This document shows positions 52,677-63,681 of a DNA stretch of 64,000 nucleotides, piece after piece. The stretch comes from Hybos culiciformis. Its lineage: Eukaryota; Arthropoda; Insecta; Diptera; Hybotidae. The notes beneath the pieces are model-generated. The model ran no database searches. It saw only the letters and a program-made list of their open reading frames with translations, and was not told where the DNA came from. Where the stretch lies: assembly GCA_964007475.1 (NCBI GenBank), contig OZ023274.1:56319851-56383850 (forward strand). The letters run 5' to 3'. The translations under genes were made by a program, and so were the position numbers. Within the stretch, counting starts at the first letter, position 1; the number at the start of each line of letters is the position of its first letter.

Positions 52677-55013
52677 TTAAAGTCCGCTAACCCTATAAAA
52701 AAATACTACTAAAATGTTCGACGTCACTGCTTTAAAGGATTTTTGACGTAAAAAATTGTACTTATTTATGTTTTTTTTTTTTTCAAATAAAAAAAAAATT
52801 ATTTGCTCAGCACGTAATTCCCTCATTTCTTCAAATTCATCTTCACTCACATTGTTTTCACTGCAGTTCTTTTCAAATATTCCATTAATTAGATCATCTT
52901 GCACAGTTTCCACACTTTTTCTACTACTCTCGTCCTCCGAACAAATCATTATTTTTTCAGACTTATTTTCATCATGGTGGCTTTTTGAACTACTTTCATA
53001 TTTTATTTTTACATTTTGGAAATTAGTCTCATCTTTCGGGGCAGCCATTGCAATTTTCAATTTACCGGGAAATGATTTAATGTGTATCATAATAAATTTG
53101 TCGACTCTCATGGGTTTCGCAACGTCTTTAAGAACACGGTTCTTGAGGTCTTTGAATTTTGATTCAACCAACCGATGCAGATGTTGGCATCTTTTGTCCA
53201 AATTCAAATATCGGTGGCATGACATCAAAGAACATGGGAAAATAAGAAAGCAGCTTTTTTAATTTTTGTGCAACGGCAGGACAATAGAAGGCATTAAGGT
53301 CATCGGTCCCTTCATCGCTTGCTATCTCTTTTACACACTCTCCATTAATTTTTGCTATCCATTCAAAAACATTAGTTTCTCCGATATTATCATCAGCCTT
53401 CTCGTCAGATGCAACGTCGTCATTATAATTATCAAAACCGTCATAAGATTGATTCATTGTCATCCAGATTTCCTCGAATTGATGCCGTTAAGAAATTCCT
53501 TGCTTTTGCACTAGAATTTTCAGGACCTAAATTGGAATTAAGTGCCAATATAAATAATGCCTTGGCGTGGCTCTCAATACCTTCTATTGTACTTTGCTGT
53601 CTTAGAGCAGCTATACTCCTTAAATATGTTTGCCGTATTCGACTATGTACATTCGCCCAGCATTTCCACCTTGCGACGATATTCATAAAGTAGCAATGTC
53701 AAGTCTCAACATACATAGCGGTGTGAGGCATGGATACCTTCGAATAAGTTGATAGCATTTGTTCAAATAATCTGCCAAAGTATTTTCTTTTGCAAATGCT
53801 CTGCTTACTGCTCCAAAGAGAGCATGGTCAAAATCGGTCACAACTTCCTTTGGCACAGGAAATTTAGCCTTATGTGTGCAGCCGATTCTTAAAAACTCTA
53901 CCAACCAGTAAGCAATATCATTGGTATTTTGTACCGCAGATACTATTTGGAAGACCGGTGCGGTTTTCGAGTTTATTTGTGTGACTTCTTGATATAAGTA
54001 AAGATGGGAGCAGAGTACACCATTTATATTTTTAATTTTTTTCATAAGTGAGCCAGTTGCGTCAATATATAATATATCATGATTTCGGTCATATACTGCT
54101 ATTTGTTTATTAGTCCAGTAATGAACGAAAATCGGTTCTATTCCAATGGATCTAATTGCTCCTTCCATGAGTGGATCGTATTTCAGCAGCTGCACATTTT
54201 CAAACACGTTGTGAGATTTTAAGCCTAATAATAAATCTTACCGTTCTTGTTTCGCTTTTCTCAAAACGTTGGGTCAAAATAAGTGAGGTGGTTCCTTGTC
54301 AGCAAGATCTATAAGCTTATCCGCTTCCATACGCCGCAACACCTTCAGACAATTCCTTCGCCACTTCAATCCTCTTCATTCCCTTCAATTGTCTCTTTTT
54401 TCTGTGAACAAATGATGGATCGTAATTTGAAACACTGCATTCCATTATCACAGGATTACCAACCACCGGCATATTTATGATATTACCTTGGAATTCTCAG
54501 TCACATTCCGAGCAATAACCGACAACAGTGATAGCACAGCCACTTTGTGATACTTTAGATCGTTTAAATGTTAGGGAACACCGGATCTTCGTATTCTTAT
54601 ATAGTTCATCAAATAAATAATGGGTCCAGAACCATCTTTTCATCGTCCCAACTTCTCTGCAACCTCTCTTCTTGAACTCAGATTAATGAATTCGGTTTGC
54701 ATTTTATTCCATACAAGAAAGAGGTAAAGCTATCAATTTTTTTCGTGCTGACATCTATATCACTTATTGAGAGTTTTCCGTAGGTGATGTTTGTAAATTC
54801 CAGGGTTTGAGTATGTGTCAAATAGCGGTTAATTAACAGAATGGTGTAGATGTACTTAGGCTTCAAGTGTAATTCTGAATCCATAGCATTTGACAAATCG
54901 GAGAAGACTTTTGATGATGGAATCACAACGGAACCATCATCATTGATTACGTGTTTATAATTGATATCTTTCAGTAAGATTTGTAATTGTGAAATCGCTG
55001 GTGGATTAGCCAT
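52677..55013 (-). pseudogene. Transposase-like gene of an unclassified (MULE-like?) family, broken
   Basis: Starts MANPPAISQLQILL at 55013, with an N-terminal block DGSVVIPSSKVFSDLSNAM and KYIYTILLINRYL. The next part (54660-54300) has a zinc-binding-like segment (CAITVVGYCSECDSEF) and KKRQLKGMKR. Then 54207-53683 carries a DDE-like core: ILYIDATGSLMKKI, APVFQIVSAVQNTNDIAYWL and VVTDFDHALFGAVSRAF. The C-terminal part includes FGQKMPTSA, VESKFKDLKNRVLKD and PMRVDKF..HIKSFPGK. I recall this series from repeated proteins in arthropod genomes, but not its superfamily name. Several frameshifts are present. No TIRs were identified. Confidence 0.6.
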
Positions 55014-55166
55014 CTTGATGTATCAATATTTATATCTGTAATATAACCGTATTACATATCAGCTAAGAATTAGAGGAATAAAGTAAACACTTCCGGGAGT
55101 AGTAATCATTTTTAAAATATACGACATACGAAAAATAATACAAAAAAAAAGCTAAATTTATACCCG

Positions 55167-55347
55167 TATAACAATTAAATTTTCTTTTTATAAATTAAAA
55201 CCATTATTTTAAAAGTAAATTTTTTATAATATTTATTATAAGGAAATTATATATATTAAGAAATTGTAATAATTAAATTTTTTTTTTTTTTTTTTTAATA
55301 TATAACTTTCTCTATGAGAACTAAAATTAATGAAATGAACCACTACA
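55167..55347 (-). repeat. 3' LTR of CsRn1-type copy 2
   Basis: Reads TGTAGTGGTTCATTTC on the minus strand and ends GTTATA at 55167. It joins pol directly; the polypurine tract is missing. Confidence 0.82.
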
Positions 55348-56300
55348 ATTTTTTTGCTAAATGATTTCACAAATACAAATTTACTCGAGAGTAAATCATT
55401 TGGGATATAAAAATTTTCATATGATTTATTTCTAGTTGGAACTGGACGAATTTGTTTAAAATTTGAACTTAATTGTGAAATTAATTGTGAATGATCTAAA
55501 GGTTGAGAAGTATTTGAAACGAAAAATTCACTAGGAACACGAATATTTTCACCATAAACTAATTCAGCAGATGAATACTTAATATTTTCTTTAATCGCGG
55601 TTCTAAAACCTAAAAAAACAATAAAAATTTCATCATGCCAGTTAATAGTATTACAACGAGCTATTAAAGATGTTTTAAGTTGGCGATGAAAACGTTCAAC
55701 TAAACCATTTGATTGAGGATGATAAGTTGTAGTTCGAATTTTATGAGTACCTAAAAATTTAGATAATTCTGTAAATAATTTTGATTCAAATTGCCTACCT
55801 TGGTCAGTTGTTAAAGACAATGGAACGCCACAACGAGAAATATATTGATCGAAAAATGTAGAAGCAATAGTAGTAGAAGTCATATCTGGAATAGGATAAG
55901 CTTCGGGCCAGCGAGTATATCGATCAACAATTGTTAAAATGTACGAACATCCTTTAGACGGAGGTAGAGGACCAACAATATCCATATGAATATTCTGAAA
56001 TCTACCCGAAGGAAGTGGAAATATACCTGAAAGTGGTTTAATGTGACGATAAATTTTAGCTTTCTGACAATTTAAACAATTTTTAGACCACTCATTAATA
56101 CTAAGATTCATAAAAGGCGAAAAATATTTAGATGTAATAATTTTTCGAGTAGCACGAATACTGGGATGAGATAAATTATGTAAAGAATCAAAAATGATTT
56201 TACGAAAAGATAATGGAATATATGGTCGAGGTTTATTTGAAGAAACATAAGGATGGTATGAATCTGTGATAATAATTTATCATTCCAACAAACTGTTGAA
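55348..56300 (-). pseudogene. Integrase of CsRn1-type copy 2
   Basis: Zinc-binding region with HPSIRATRKII and CLNCQKAKIYRH; core with IHMDIVGPLPPSKGC, LTTDQGRQFESKL and NGLVERFHRQLKTSL carrying the three acidic residues. The core is open and complete, unlike the frameshifted one in copy 1. The C-terminus is lost at the LTR junction and replaced by LTR-encoded residues. Confidence 0.87.
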
Positions 56301-57480
56301 TATGTTTTATTGAAGATGGTTTAGGAAATTCTGAACACGATTTGTTGAAGGAATATAACCATTAGAAGAAATTTTGTGACTGAGAAAGTCAAGTTCTTCT
56401 ACACCGAAAACACATTTAGAAGGTTGAATAGTTAATCCATAATCAAATAATCTTTGAAACAATAATTCTAAATGTTCTTTATGATCTTCATGAGATTAGC
56501 TAAAAATTAAAATATCATCTAAATAAACGTATAGAAAATCTAAACCAAAAGTAACTTTATTCATAAATCTTTGGAAAGATTGAGCAGCATTTCTTAAACC
56601 AAAAGGCATGCGTGGGAATTCAAAAAGGCCGAAAGGAGTAATAATAGCTGTTTTATGAATGTCTTCTGCAATGGGAATATTATCTAACTAGATCAACTTT
56701 TGAAAATATTGAACAACCATGTAAATTTAAAATGAAATTTTGAATGTGTTGAATGTGTTGAATAGGATAGCGATCGGGAATTGTAACAAGATTTAATTGG
56801 CGATAGTCACCACAAGGTTTCCTGTTATTATCATTCTTAGGGACCATATGAAGTGCCGATGAAACTGGAGAAGATGAAGGTCTACAAATTCCCATTTCTA
56901 ACATGTGTTCGAATTCTGTTTTAGCAATGTTAAATTTTTTTGAATCTAATTTTCTAGGTTTAGTAAAAGGTAAATTACCTTTAGTTAAAATGTGACGTTT
57001 AACATTGTGTTTCGTGGGTTTCTCAAATTGAGGAGTAGAAATTAATTCGGGAAATTTTTTAAGAATGTCAGAAAAAGAATTTGAATTTTTAATAGAATAA
57101 AGTTTGGGAGAAGGACTAGAATCAAATTTTTAAAAACAATTAATAGATAAAGATGTTTGAGAATCTATTAACTTTTTGTTTTGTAAATCAACAGATAAAC
57201 CAAATTTAGATAAAAAATCAGCGCTAAAAACGTCTGCTAAAGTAAAAACAAAATTAAATGGACGACGAAGATAAAAATTAATTTTTAAAAGTTTTGTACC
57301 AAAAGTATTTATAATTGTTCTATTTGCTGCAGATAAATCGAAAGTAGGATTTTTTTTAAAAAGACCAAAAACACTGTTGGGAATAACGGAAATATCTGCC
57401 CCAGTATCAATTAAAAAATTAAGATTATTTTCTTTATCGTATAAAAATAAATAATGTGATTTAACTGATAATGGGGACTC
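56301..57480 (-). pseudogene. Protease and RT of CsRn1-type copy 2
   Basis: Protease block DTGADISVIPN near 57400. RT shows [26 protein letters not shown] (stop introduced near 56685), [14 protein letters not shown] and YLDDILIF-like catalytic sequence near 56520. A stop lies at the QDH/S position near 56500. RNase H does not follow; the sequence jumps to the integrase zinc region near 56270. Confidence 0.82.
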
Positions 57481-58380
57481 ATTTAGTTTTTTGAACTATC
57501 TAAATTTGTAGAATTATTAAATTTGCAAGGTGTTATACATTTTGTTGCATTATTACCAAAATTATAATGATACCAACAAAATTCTGTGTGAGTATGATTG
57601 CGAGAAGAAGATTTTGAACGAGAATCGCGACTAGAAGATCGTGAACGAGAATTACGATTAGAAAATGTTAAGTCTGATACCATTTTAGTAAGATCATTCA
57701 ATCGTTTTTCTAAATTAGTAAAACGTAAATTTGTTTCACAATTGGAATTTTGAATAGTTGAAATTTGAGAAAATGGTAAAGTATTTGAATTTGAAAAAGA
57801 ATTTGAAGAATTTAATGAAGAAATTGTATTATAATGAGACAAATTCCCAAATTTTGTACGATAAATTTAGAAGATTATCTATGTTGTCTATATTGGAGCT
57901 AACTAAAGCTATATTTATATTTGTAGGAAATTTTCTCATCCATAAAGATCTCAATAAATGTGTACCTACTGTAGAAGTAGTTCCAACTAAAAATTCCATA
58001 GAACGATAAAAATCTGATAGCTTTCGATCCCCAATTTCTGAAGTTGAAAGTAATTCTTCTAAACGTTTTTCTTCACTTATAGTGTAACGTTTGAGAAGAA
58101 TTTCTTTTAATGAATTATATTTATTAACATTTGGAGGATTACGAAGAAAACTTAAAATGGTTTGAATTACTTCTTGAGGTAAAACCGATAGTTCGTGAGT
58201 ATATTTTGTATCGTCAATTGTAATGTGTTAAGATTGAAATTGAGCTTCAATTAAAAGGAACCATGCTTCTGGAAGAAGTTCAAAATTGTGGAAGCTTAAC
58301 TGTAGCGGCGTTAATGTCAGAAGAAGTATTGGAAAGGGTATTTGAAAGTGTGGAATCGGAAGAAGAATTTGATTGATTTA
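57481..58380 (-). pseudogene. Gag of CsRn1-type copy 2
   Basis: The start codon position reads ATA. Otherwise it parallels copy 1, ending with NLEKRLNDLTKMVSDL, an Arg/Ser-rich stretch and the CHCC box FCWYHYNFGNNATKC at about 57530-57580. It lacks the MITE, keeping the single ACTATAAG site. Minor frameshifts near 57840 and 58230. Confidence 0.82.
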
Positions 58381-58865
58381 TGGTAAATTTAATTTATATG
58401 TAATATAAAATAAGTGTAAAAATAATTGTACTAATAATAATATATAAAAATTAAAATATAAAATGATATATTAATTTAAAAATTTATCTGCTTTTGTTGA
58501 AAATTTGTGTTATGATTGAAAATTCTTCAATATGTTTTGTTGAAAATTTATTTAAGATTTAAAATTCTTCAATATGTTATAAAGTTGTGAAATAATTGAA
58601 ATGTTTTGATAATTGTTAACAATTGTTGAAAATAGTTGAATTGAAAAATTTGTTGAATACTAATTGAAATTGTTTGATAATTGTTAAGTGAAAAATTGTT
58701 AAATAATTGTTCAATAATCTTGTTGAAAATTGTTAATAATTGATAAATAATTCTTGAAAAATAATTGTGGAAAAGTTTAATTTATTTTGTGCAATTGTTG
58801 AATAATAATTGTTTTGATTGGAGTCATTTAATGGACATTTAATTCTTGAAATTTGTTGTTAACTT

Positions 58866-58877
58866 CGGGGTCACCAA
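58866..58877 (-). promoter_or_regulatory. Primer-binding site of CsRn1-type copy 2
   Basis: TGGTGACCCCGA on the minus strand, right after the LTR end (GTTATAAT). Confidence 0.72.
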
Positions 58878-58878
58878 T

Positions 58879-59022
58879 TATAACGGTTAAATTTTCTTTT
58901 TATAAATTAAACCATTATTTTAAAAGTAAATTATTTATAATATTTATTATAAGGAAATTATTTATATTAAGAAATTGTAATAATTAATTTTTTTTTTTTT
59001 TTTTTAATATATAACTTTCTCT
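58879..59022 (-). repeat. Truncated 5' LTR of CsRn1-type copy 2
   Basis: Matches the R/U5 side of the 3' LTR through AATATATAACTTTCTCT, then stops. The outer part (TGTAGTGG... side) is missing and replaced by another LTR-like sequence. Confidence 0.82.
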
Positions 59023-59248
59023 TAAATCTTAAATCTGAATATATAATTTTATTGAAACTTCTTTTTTGACATTATTTCAACAACTAAAATATAATTTATT
59101 CTCTTCATAACGTAAAACTAGTTCTAGTACATAATAATTATCAAAAATACAATGGTCCTTAGAATTATTTATTTAATTATTTTAAAGTAAATAAGAAAGT
59201 AATAAATCTTTAGGGGTTCTGATGTATAGATTCTTAATTTACATAACT
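59023..59248 (-). repeat. Candidate 3' LTR of the 17.6/297-like element
   Basis: On the minus strand it begins AGTTATGTAAATT after the purine tract GGGGTGGAGG and ends near TTTAAG. It contains AATAAAATTATATATTC, a usable polyadenylation region. Only one LTR is in view, so the call rests on PPT, position and length. Confidence 0.5.
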
Positions 59249-59990
59249 CCTCCACCCCAAAAAGAGGTTTGCGTCTCTGCAAACTACCTGGTGTGATTGT
59301 TAGTTTTTTAAGATTCATTTTATTATTATTTTATTTATTTATTTATTTATTTATTTATTTTTTTTCAAATGTACAAGAAAAAAAAATTTTTTCTTCTTTA
59401 GTTTTATAGTGACATAATTGTATGTTATGTATTTAAATACATTTTTAATATAATTTCGTAATTTTGATTTTTATTTTTATGAACAAAGTTTTATTTTCAA
59501 AATCAAATTTCAATTTCTTAAAGTTTTACTACTTAGGTACATACATTAGATACATTATTTCAAAACAGTTATTTTACAATGTTATTTTCTTCTAAATTAA
59601 CTCTATATTTTATATGAATTCCGAAAAAATAATAATATAATTATAGTGTGTTAAAAAATTTATTGTTTTATTTTTTTATTTTATTTTTATTTTTTTTTTT
59701 TATTTTTTCAAAAGATTTAAATATAGAACTTAGCATTATCCTTGAACAAGCAAACAAAAGACTTAAGACACAAACTTTCGATGATCTTGGAAGAAATTTA
59801 CAATAGGAATTTTAAAGTAATCTTTCGCCTTAGCTATTTTTTAATTTTGTGTTAAGGTTTTAACCAATTTGAAGTAGGTACTAATTAAAAAAGAAATTTA
59901 TGTTATGAAATTTTTTTTTTTTTTTTATTTATAGTTTCGAAAATAAAATATTATAAGGAGGGAATATTGCGTGCTCTAATACTGATTTTC
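59249..59990. other. AT-rich internal 3' region of the Gypsy element
   Basis: Includes an (ATTT)n microsatellite at 59327-59360 and several T runs. No open frame that could be an envelope gene. Confidence 0.45.
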
Positions 59991-61220
59991 ATATTTTCGT
60001 TTGTGTTGTGTTTTGTAATATTTAATGTTTCGTTTGTTTGTAAGGTCTATAGTGTTATTGCCGTTTTTTTTAAATGATTTTAACTTTTTATACTTGGGTT
60101 TATTTTTATGAATTTGTCTATTTAACACGATTTGTTCGGTTATTTCGAAATCCTTACTTCTACTATTATTTTTTTTTGTAATGAAGGTAACTTTTTGGTC
60201 TTTGAATTTTTTTGCTAAAGCTTCAATGTCCTTTTTTTCAAGATTATTTGTAAGGAAGTCTAAAGGGCGATAATTTGTGGTAGAATGGATAGTGTTATTA
60301 TAGCATGTTATTGCTTTGAAAATTCTATCTTCTTGCTCTAAATTGTTGGTTTGATCTACTTCTATGATACGTAAGTGTTCATTTAATGTCCCGTGTAGTC
60401 TTTCGACGTCAGAGTTTCCGGTTTTATTTCCGGCGGTGGAAAGGCTTCGACGGCGGTAGAAAGGCTTCGACGGATTTATGTATTATACATGTATCGTTAT
60501 CGTGAATTATTTTTTTCATTTTACCTAGGACTTGAATTCTCTCTTTTTTAAGGCTCTCAATATCTATAACCAAGTTCTATCTCTTAGTTTGTGAACTGTT
60601 GCATATTTTGTGAACTTATCTATACTAGTTAGGTACATCGTGTTCCGCCAAGGGAACCATATATCAATATGGACGATATCGTTCATGGCGCTTGGGCTTT
60701 CGGTTATATTAAAAGGGAGTTTGATTGGGTGTCTGTCGTGTTTGGCTAAGAGGCATATTTCGCAATTACTTATATATTTATCAATATAGTGGAGCAGGTA
60801 AATAAAATTTTGTTTTCAATTCGTTGAAAACTTCCTTAATTCCCCTGTGATTATTTCTCAAATGTTCCTTTTTTATTATACTGTAAACTTCTTCTTCATT
60901 AGCTATGTTTCCTAAAATTAAATTAGATTTCAGTATTATTAAATTTTTGCGATTAGAAAAATTTTTGAAAAATATATCTTCAATTTCTTTTAGAAGTTTT
61001 TCGTCGGGACAATTAACACACATTGTGTCTTTTTCCAGTATTATAGCCTGCATTAGTTGTAAAATATCATCGCTGTTTCTTATTGTTATGTAATTAAGTA
61101 TTTTATTATGGACAATTAACACACATTGTGTCTTTTTCCAGTATTATAGCCTGCATTAGTTGTAAAATATCATCGCTGTTTCTTATTGTTATGTAATTAA
61201 GTATTTTATTATGGACAATT
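59991..61220 (-). pseudogene. Integrase of the 17.6/297-like element
   Basis: Zinc-binding part with KEHLRNNHRGIKEVFNELK (60781-61122). The core has HIDIWFPWRNTMYLTSIDKF with the first Asp near 60670. The Glu block NSDVERLHGTLNEHLRI is near 60400. Between them a deletion and a small direct repeat (GGCTTCGACGG near 60445 and 60470) removed the second Asp region. The tail is basic. A 103-bp tandem duplication lies at 61008-61213. Confidence 0.78.
61008..61220. repeat. 103-bp tandem duplication inside pol
   Basis: GACAATTAACACACATTGTG starts at 61008 and again at 61111; the two copies are essentially identical, so the event is recent. A length of 103 shifts the reading frame. Confidence 0.92.
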
Positions 61221-62894
61221 TTAATTTTATGTTTTGAAGTAACCCCTTTTTCTAAATAGATTTGGTTTTTATAGAGATTAATAGGTTTCTTTGTTAAAAG
61301 AAAAGTTTTGGTGTCTCCTTTTTCAACACAAAAAATGTTTTCGAAATTTTCGGGATTATTTAGATTTTTTTTATTATAACAACGACTTAGACCATCAGCG
61401 ACAACGTTCTCTTTCCCTTTTAAATAACTTATTTCGAAATCGTATTCGTTAAGTTGAATTTTCCATCTTTGGAGCTTCATATTTGGTTCTTTAAGATTGC
61501 TTAACCAGATCAAAGGTTTATGATCGGTTTTAATTAGAAATTTTTTACCATATAAGTAGACCATATAAGTAGACCATATAAGACTGACCAATTGATAGCC
61601 AAAAGTTCTTTTTCAATTGTAGAATATTTTCGTTCATGATTGTTGAGTGTTCGCGATGCATAGCATACTGGATGGTCATTTTGGCTAAGCACTGCTCCTA
61701 TAGCGTTATTTGAAGCGTCGGCATTAAGAGTGAAGATTTTTTCAAAGTCGGGGCTCCTAAGTACGGGTTCATTTGTGAGTAGAACTTTTAGGGCATTGAA
61801 TGCGTTTATATATTCTTCGTCAGAGGTATTTAATTGTTCGTCTTTTTTCAGGTACTTTATGATTGGGTACGCTACTTTAGCATAATCTTTTATAAATTTA
61901 CGATAATACCCAGTAATTCCTAAAAAGGTTTGGATCTCTTTAACAGAAGACGGAAGTTGCATTTCTTTAATTGCCTTTATTTTCTTTTCATCCGGTTTAA
62001 TGCCGCCATTTGTTACAACGTGACCCAAAAAATCGGTAGAAAGTTCGCCGAAACTACATTTGTTTATTTGAATTTTCAGATTTGCTTCTACCAGCTTCTG
62101 AAACACTTTTTTAATCGAAACAAGATGTTCTTCGAAACTGGTAGAAAATATAAGTATATCGTCCATATAGACTATACAGATTTTATTAATGTAGTCTCTT
62201 AGAACGTGGTTCATTAACCGTTGAAACGTTGCTGTGCATTTTTCAATTCGAACGGCATTCGATTGAATTCATAGTGCCCCGTTGACGTTGAGAAAGCTGT
62301 TTTTGGTCTGTCTTTTTCAATAATTTCTAATTGATGAAATCTCTTAGCCAAATCAATTTTTGTAAAATAATTACATTTTCCAAGTTTATCAAAAAGTTCT
62401 TCGATGTTCGGGATAGGGAATTTATCGTCGATAGTAATATCGTTTAACTTCCGATAATCGATTACGACTCTAAATTTTGTTTCGCCTGAACTATCGGTTT
62501 TTTTCGGTACCACCCAAATTGGGGAGTTATATGGGCTGTTACTTGGAACGATTATTTTTTGTTTCAACATATCCTCTATTTGCTTTTCAACTTCGTCTCT
62601 ATGCACTACCGGATATCGATAAGGCTTTGTAAATACAGGTGTATCGCTTTTTGTTTTTATTTCGTGTTTAATTTCGTTAGTGAAGGGTAGACACATTCCT
62701 TCGTGAAAAAATAAATCTTGAAATTCTAGTAATAATTTTGTAAGTTTTTTTGAGTCATCTTCATGTAAATGTGAGGCGAAGTTTTTAAGAAAGCGTTTTT
62801 CTTCAAATTTTTCGTTGTTAAGGACATTAGGAAAATTATTTGTCTTATGAGTATTAAAATAATTCTCTTCTTCTTTATTAAGAAAAAGTGGCAA
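61221..62894 (-). pseudogene. RT and RNase H of the 17.6/297-like element
   Basis: RT first frame (62894-62214): KPYRYPVVHRDEVEKQI, WVVPKKTD, KFRVVIDYRKLNDITI and FTKIDLAKRFHQLEI. A frameshift near 62214 falls in the region before the catalytic block. Second frame (62214-61534): IVYMDDILIFSTSFEEH, DFLGHVVTNGGIKPD, FLGITGYYRKFI, then RNase H with TLNADASNNAIGAVL and YSTIEKELLAINW. The end (61591 down) has TDHKPLIWL and GKENVVADGLSR. A 13-bp unit (CCATATAAGTAGA) repeated at 61548-61583 breaks RNase H. LAKRFHQ and FELKNAQQRF differ from the usual L.SG(Y/F)HQ and FGL.NAP..F. Confidence 0.85.
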
Positions 62895-63240
62895 AGTTGT
62901 GTTTCTAGTTATTAAAATTCTGTTTTTTAGATTTATAATTGCGTCTAATTTAATGAGAATATTGTTACCAAGTATTCCATCGAATTGATTGTGAAATGGA
63001 TATTCGATGAATTCTACGAAAAGATCTTTTTTTTCATTGAATTCATAGAAAAGAGGTAACTTATATCTAATGTTAGTTGTTAGTAATCTATCTAAAACTT
63101 TCAGGGTTTGTTTCTGAGTATCGCTTTTCCACTTAGGATCACAGAGGTTTGGATTAATAATACTGGTTTCGGCCCCTGTATCGATAATGAATCTTAAATC
63201 CCGAAAGTTATTTTTAGATTTTAATACTACATATGGTAGC
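62895..63240 (-). pseudogene. Protease of the 17.6/297-like element
   Basis: A retropepsin with DLRFIIDTGAETSIIN at about 63195-63150 (active-site DTG) and the flap/second half FDGILGNNILIKLDAIINL near 62980-62925. It is continuous in frame with RT in outline. Confidence 0.8.
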
Positions 63241-63645
63241 TAGGCTGTGAAAATTTTCTGAATTATTTCTATTTTCATTACTAGAGATATCCATAGGCTC
63301 AATTTCTTGGTTATTAGACTGAAAATTTCTAAATGGGTTAGTATTGGTGATGCGGTTGTAATGAAAATCATTAGTGCCGTTATTGATAGAATTATCTTGG
63401 TTTTAATCAACGCTATTTCTTGCACGATTGCCGTAGTTACTTGTAGTCGTAAAGGACCTGTGGTTTTGACCATGGCTGTAATTAGTATTAGAATTTTGAT
63501 TTAAATTAAAACTTTGGTTGGGATGAAAGTTTTGAATAGACTGCTGATTTTGATAGTTAGGAAAGTTATTGTTATGATGAAAATTAGCGTTGTTTCTATG
63601 ATAGTTATTATTTCTATTATTATTTCCCTGATTTACTCTATTATA

Positions 63646-63681
<36 letters not shown>

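Larger units (their letters stand above)
55167..59022 (-). mobile_element. Ty3/Gypsy retrotransposon, CsRn1 clade (copy 2), minus strand
   Basis: Same family as 39824-45636. The 3' LTR is 55167-55347 and the truncated 5' LTR 58879-59022. The PBS reads TGGTGACCCCGA at 58866-58877. Differences from copy 1: most of RNase H is deleted (junction near 56270), the pol C-terminus and PPT are deleted (junction near 55348), and the gag start codon is ATA at 58378-58380. The 5' LTR ends abruptly at 59022 against another LTR element. At 58076-58083 it preserves the empty site of the hAT MITE found in copy 1. Confidence 0.9.

Noticed and set aside
52756..53262. Plus-strand 168-residue Ser/Phe-rich frame resembling a membrane protein
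   Set aside because: Antisense of the transposase-like relic at 52677-55013, which shows coherent motif order.
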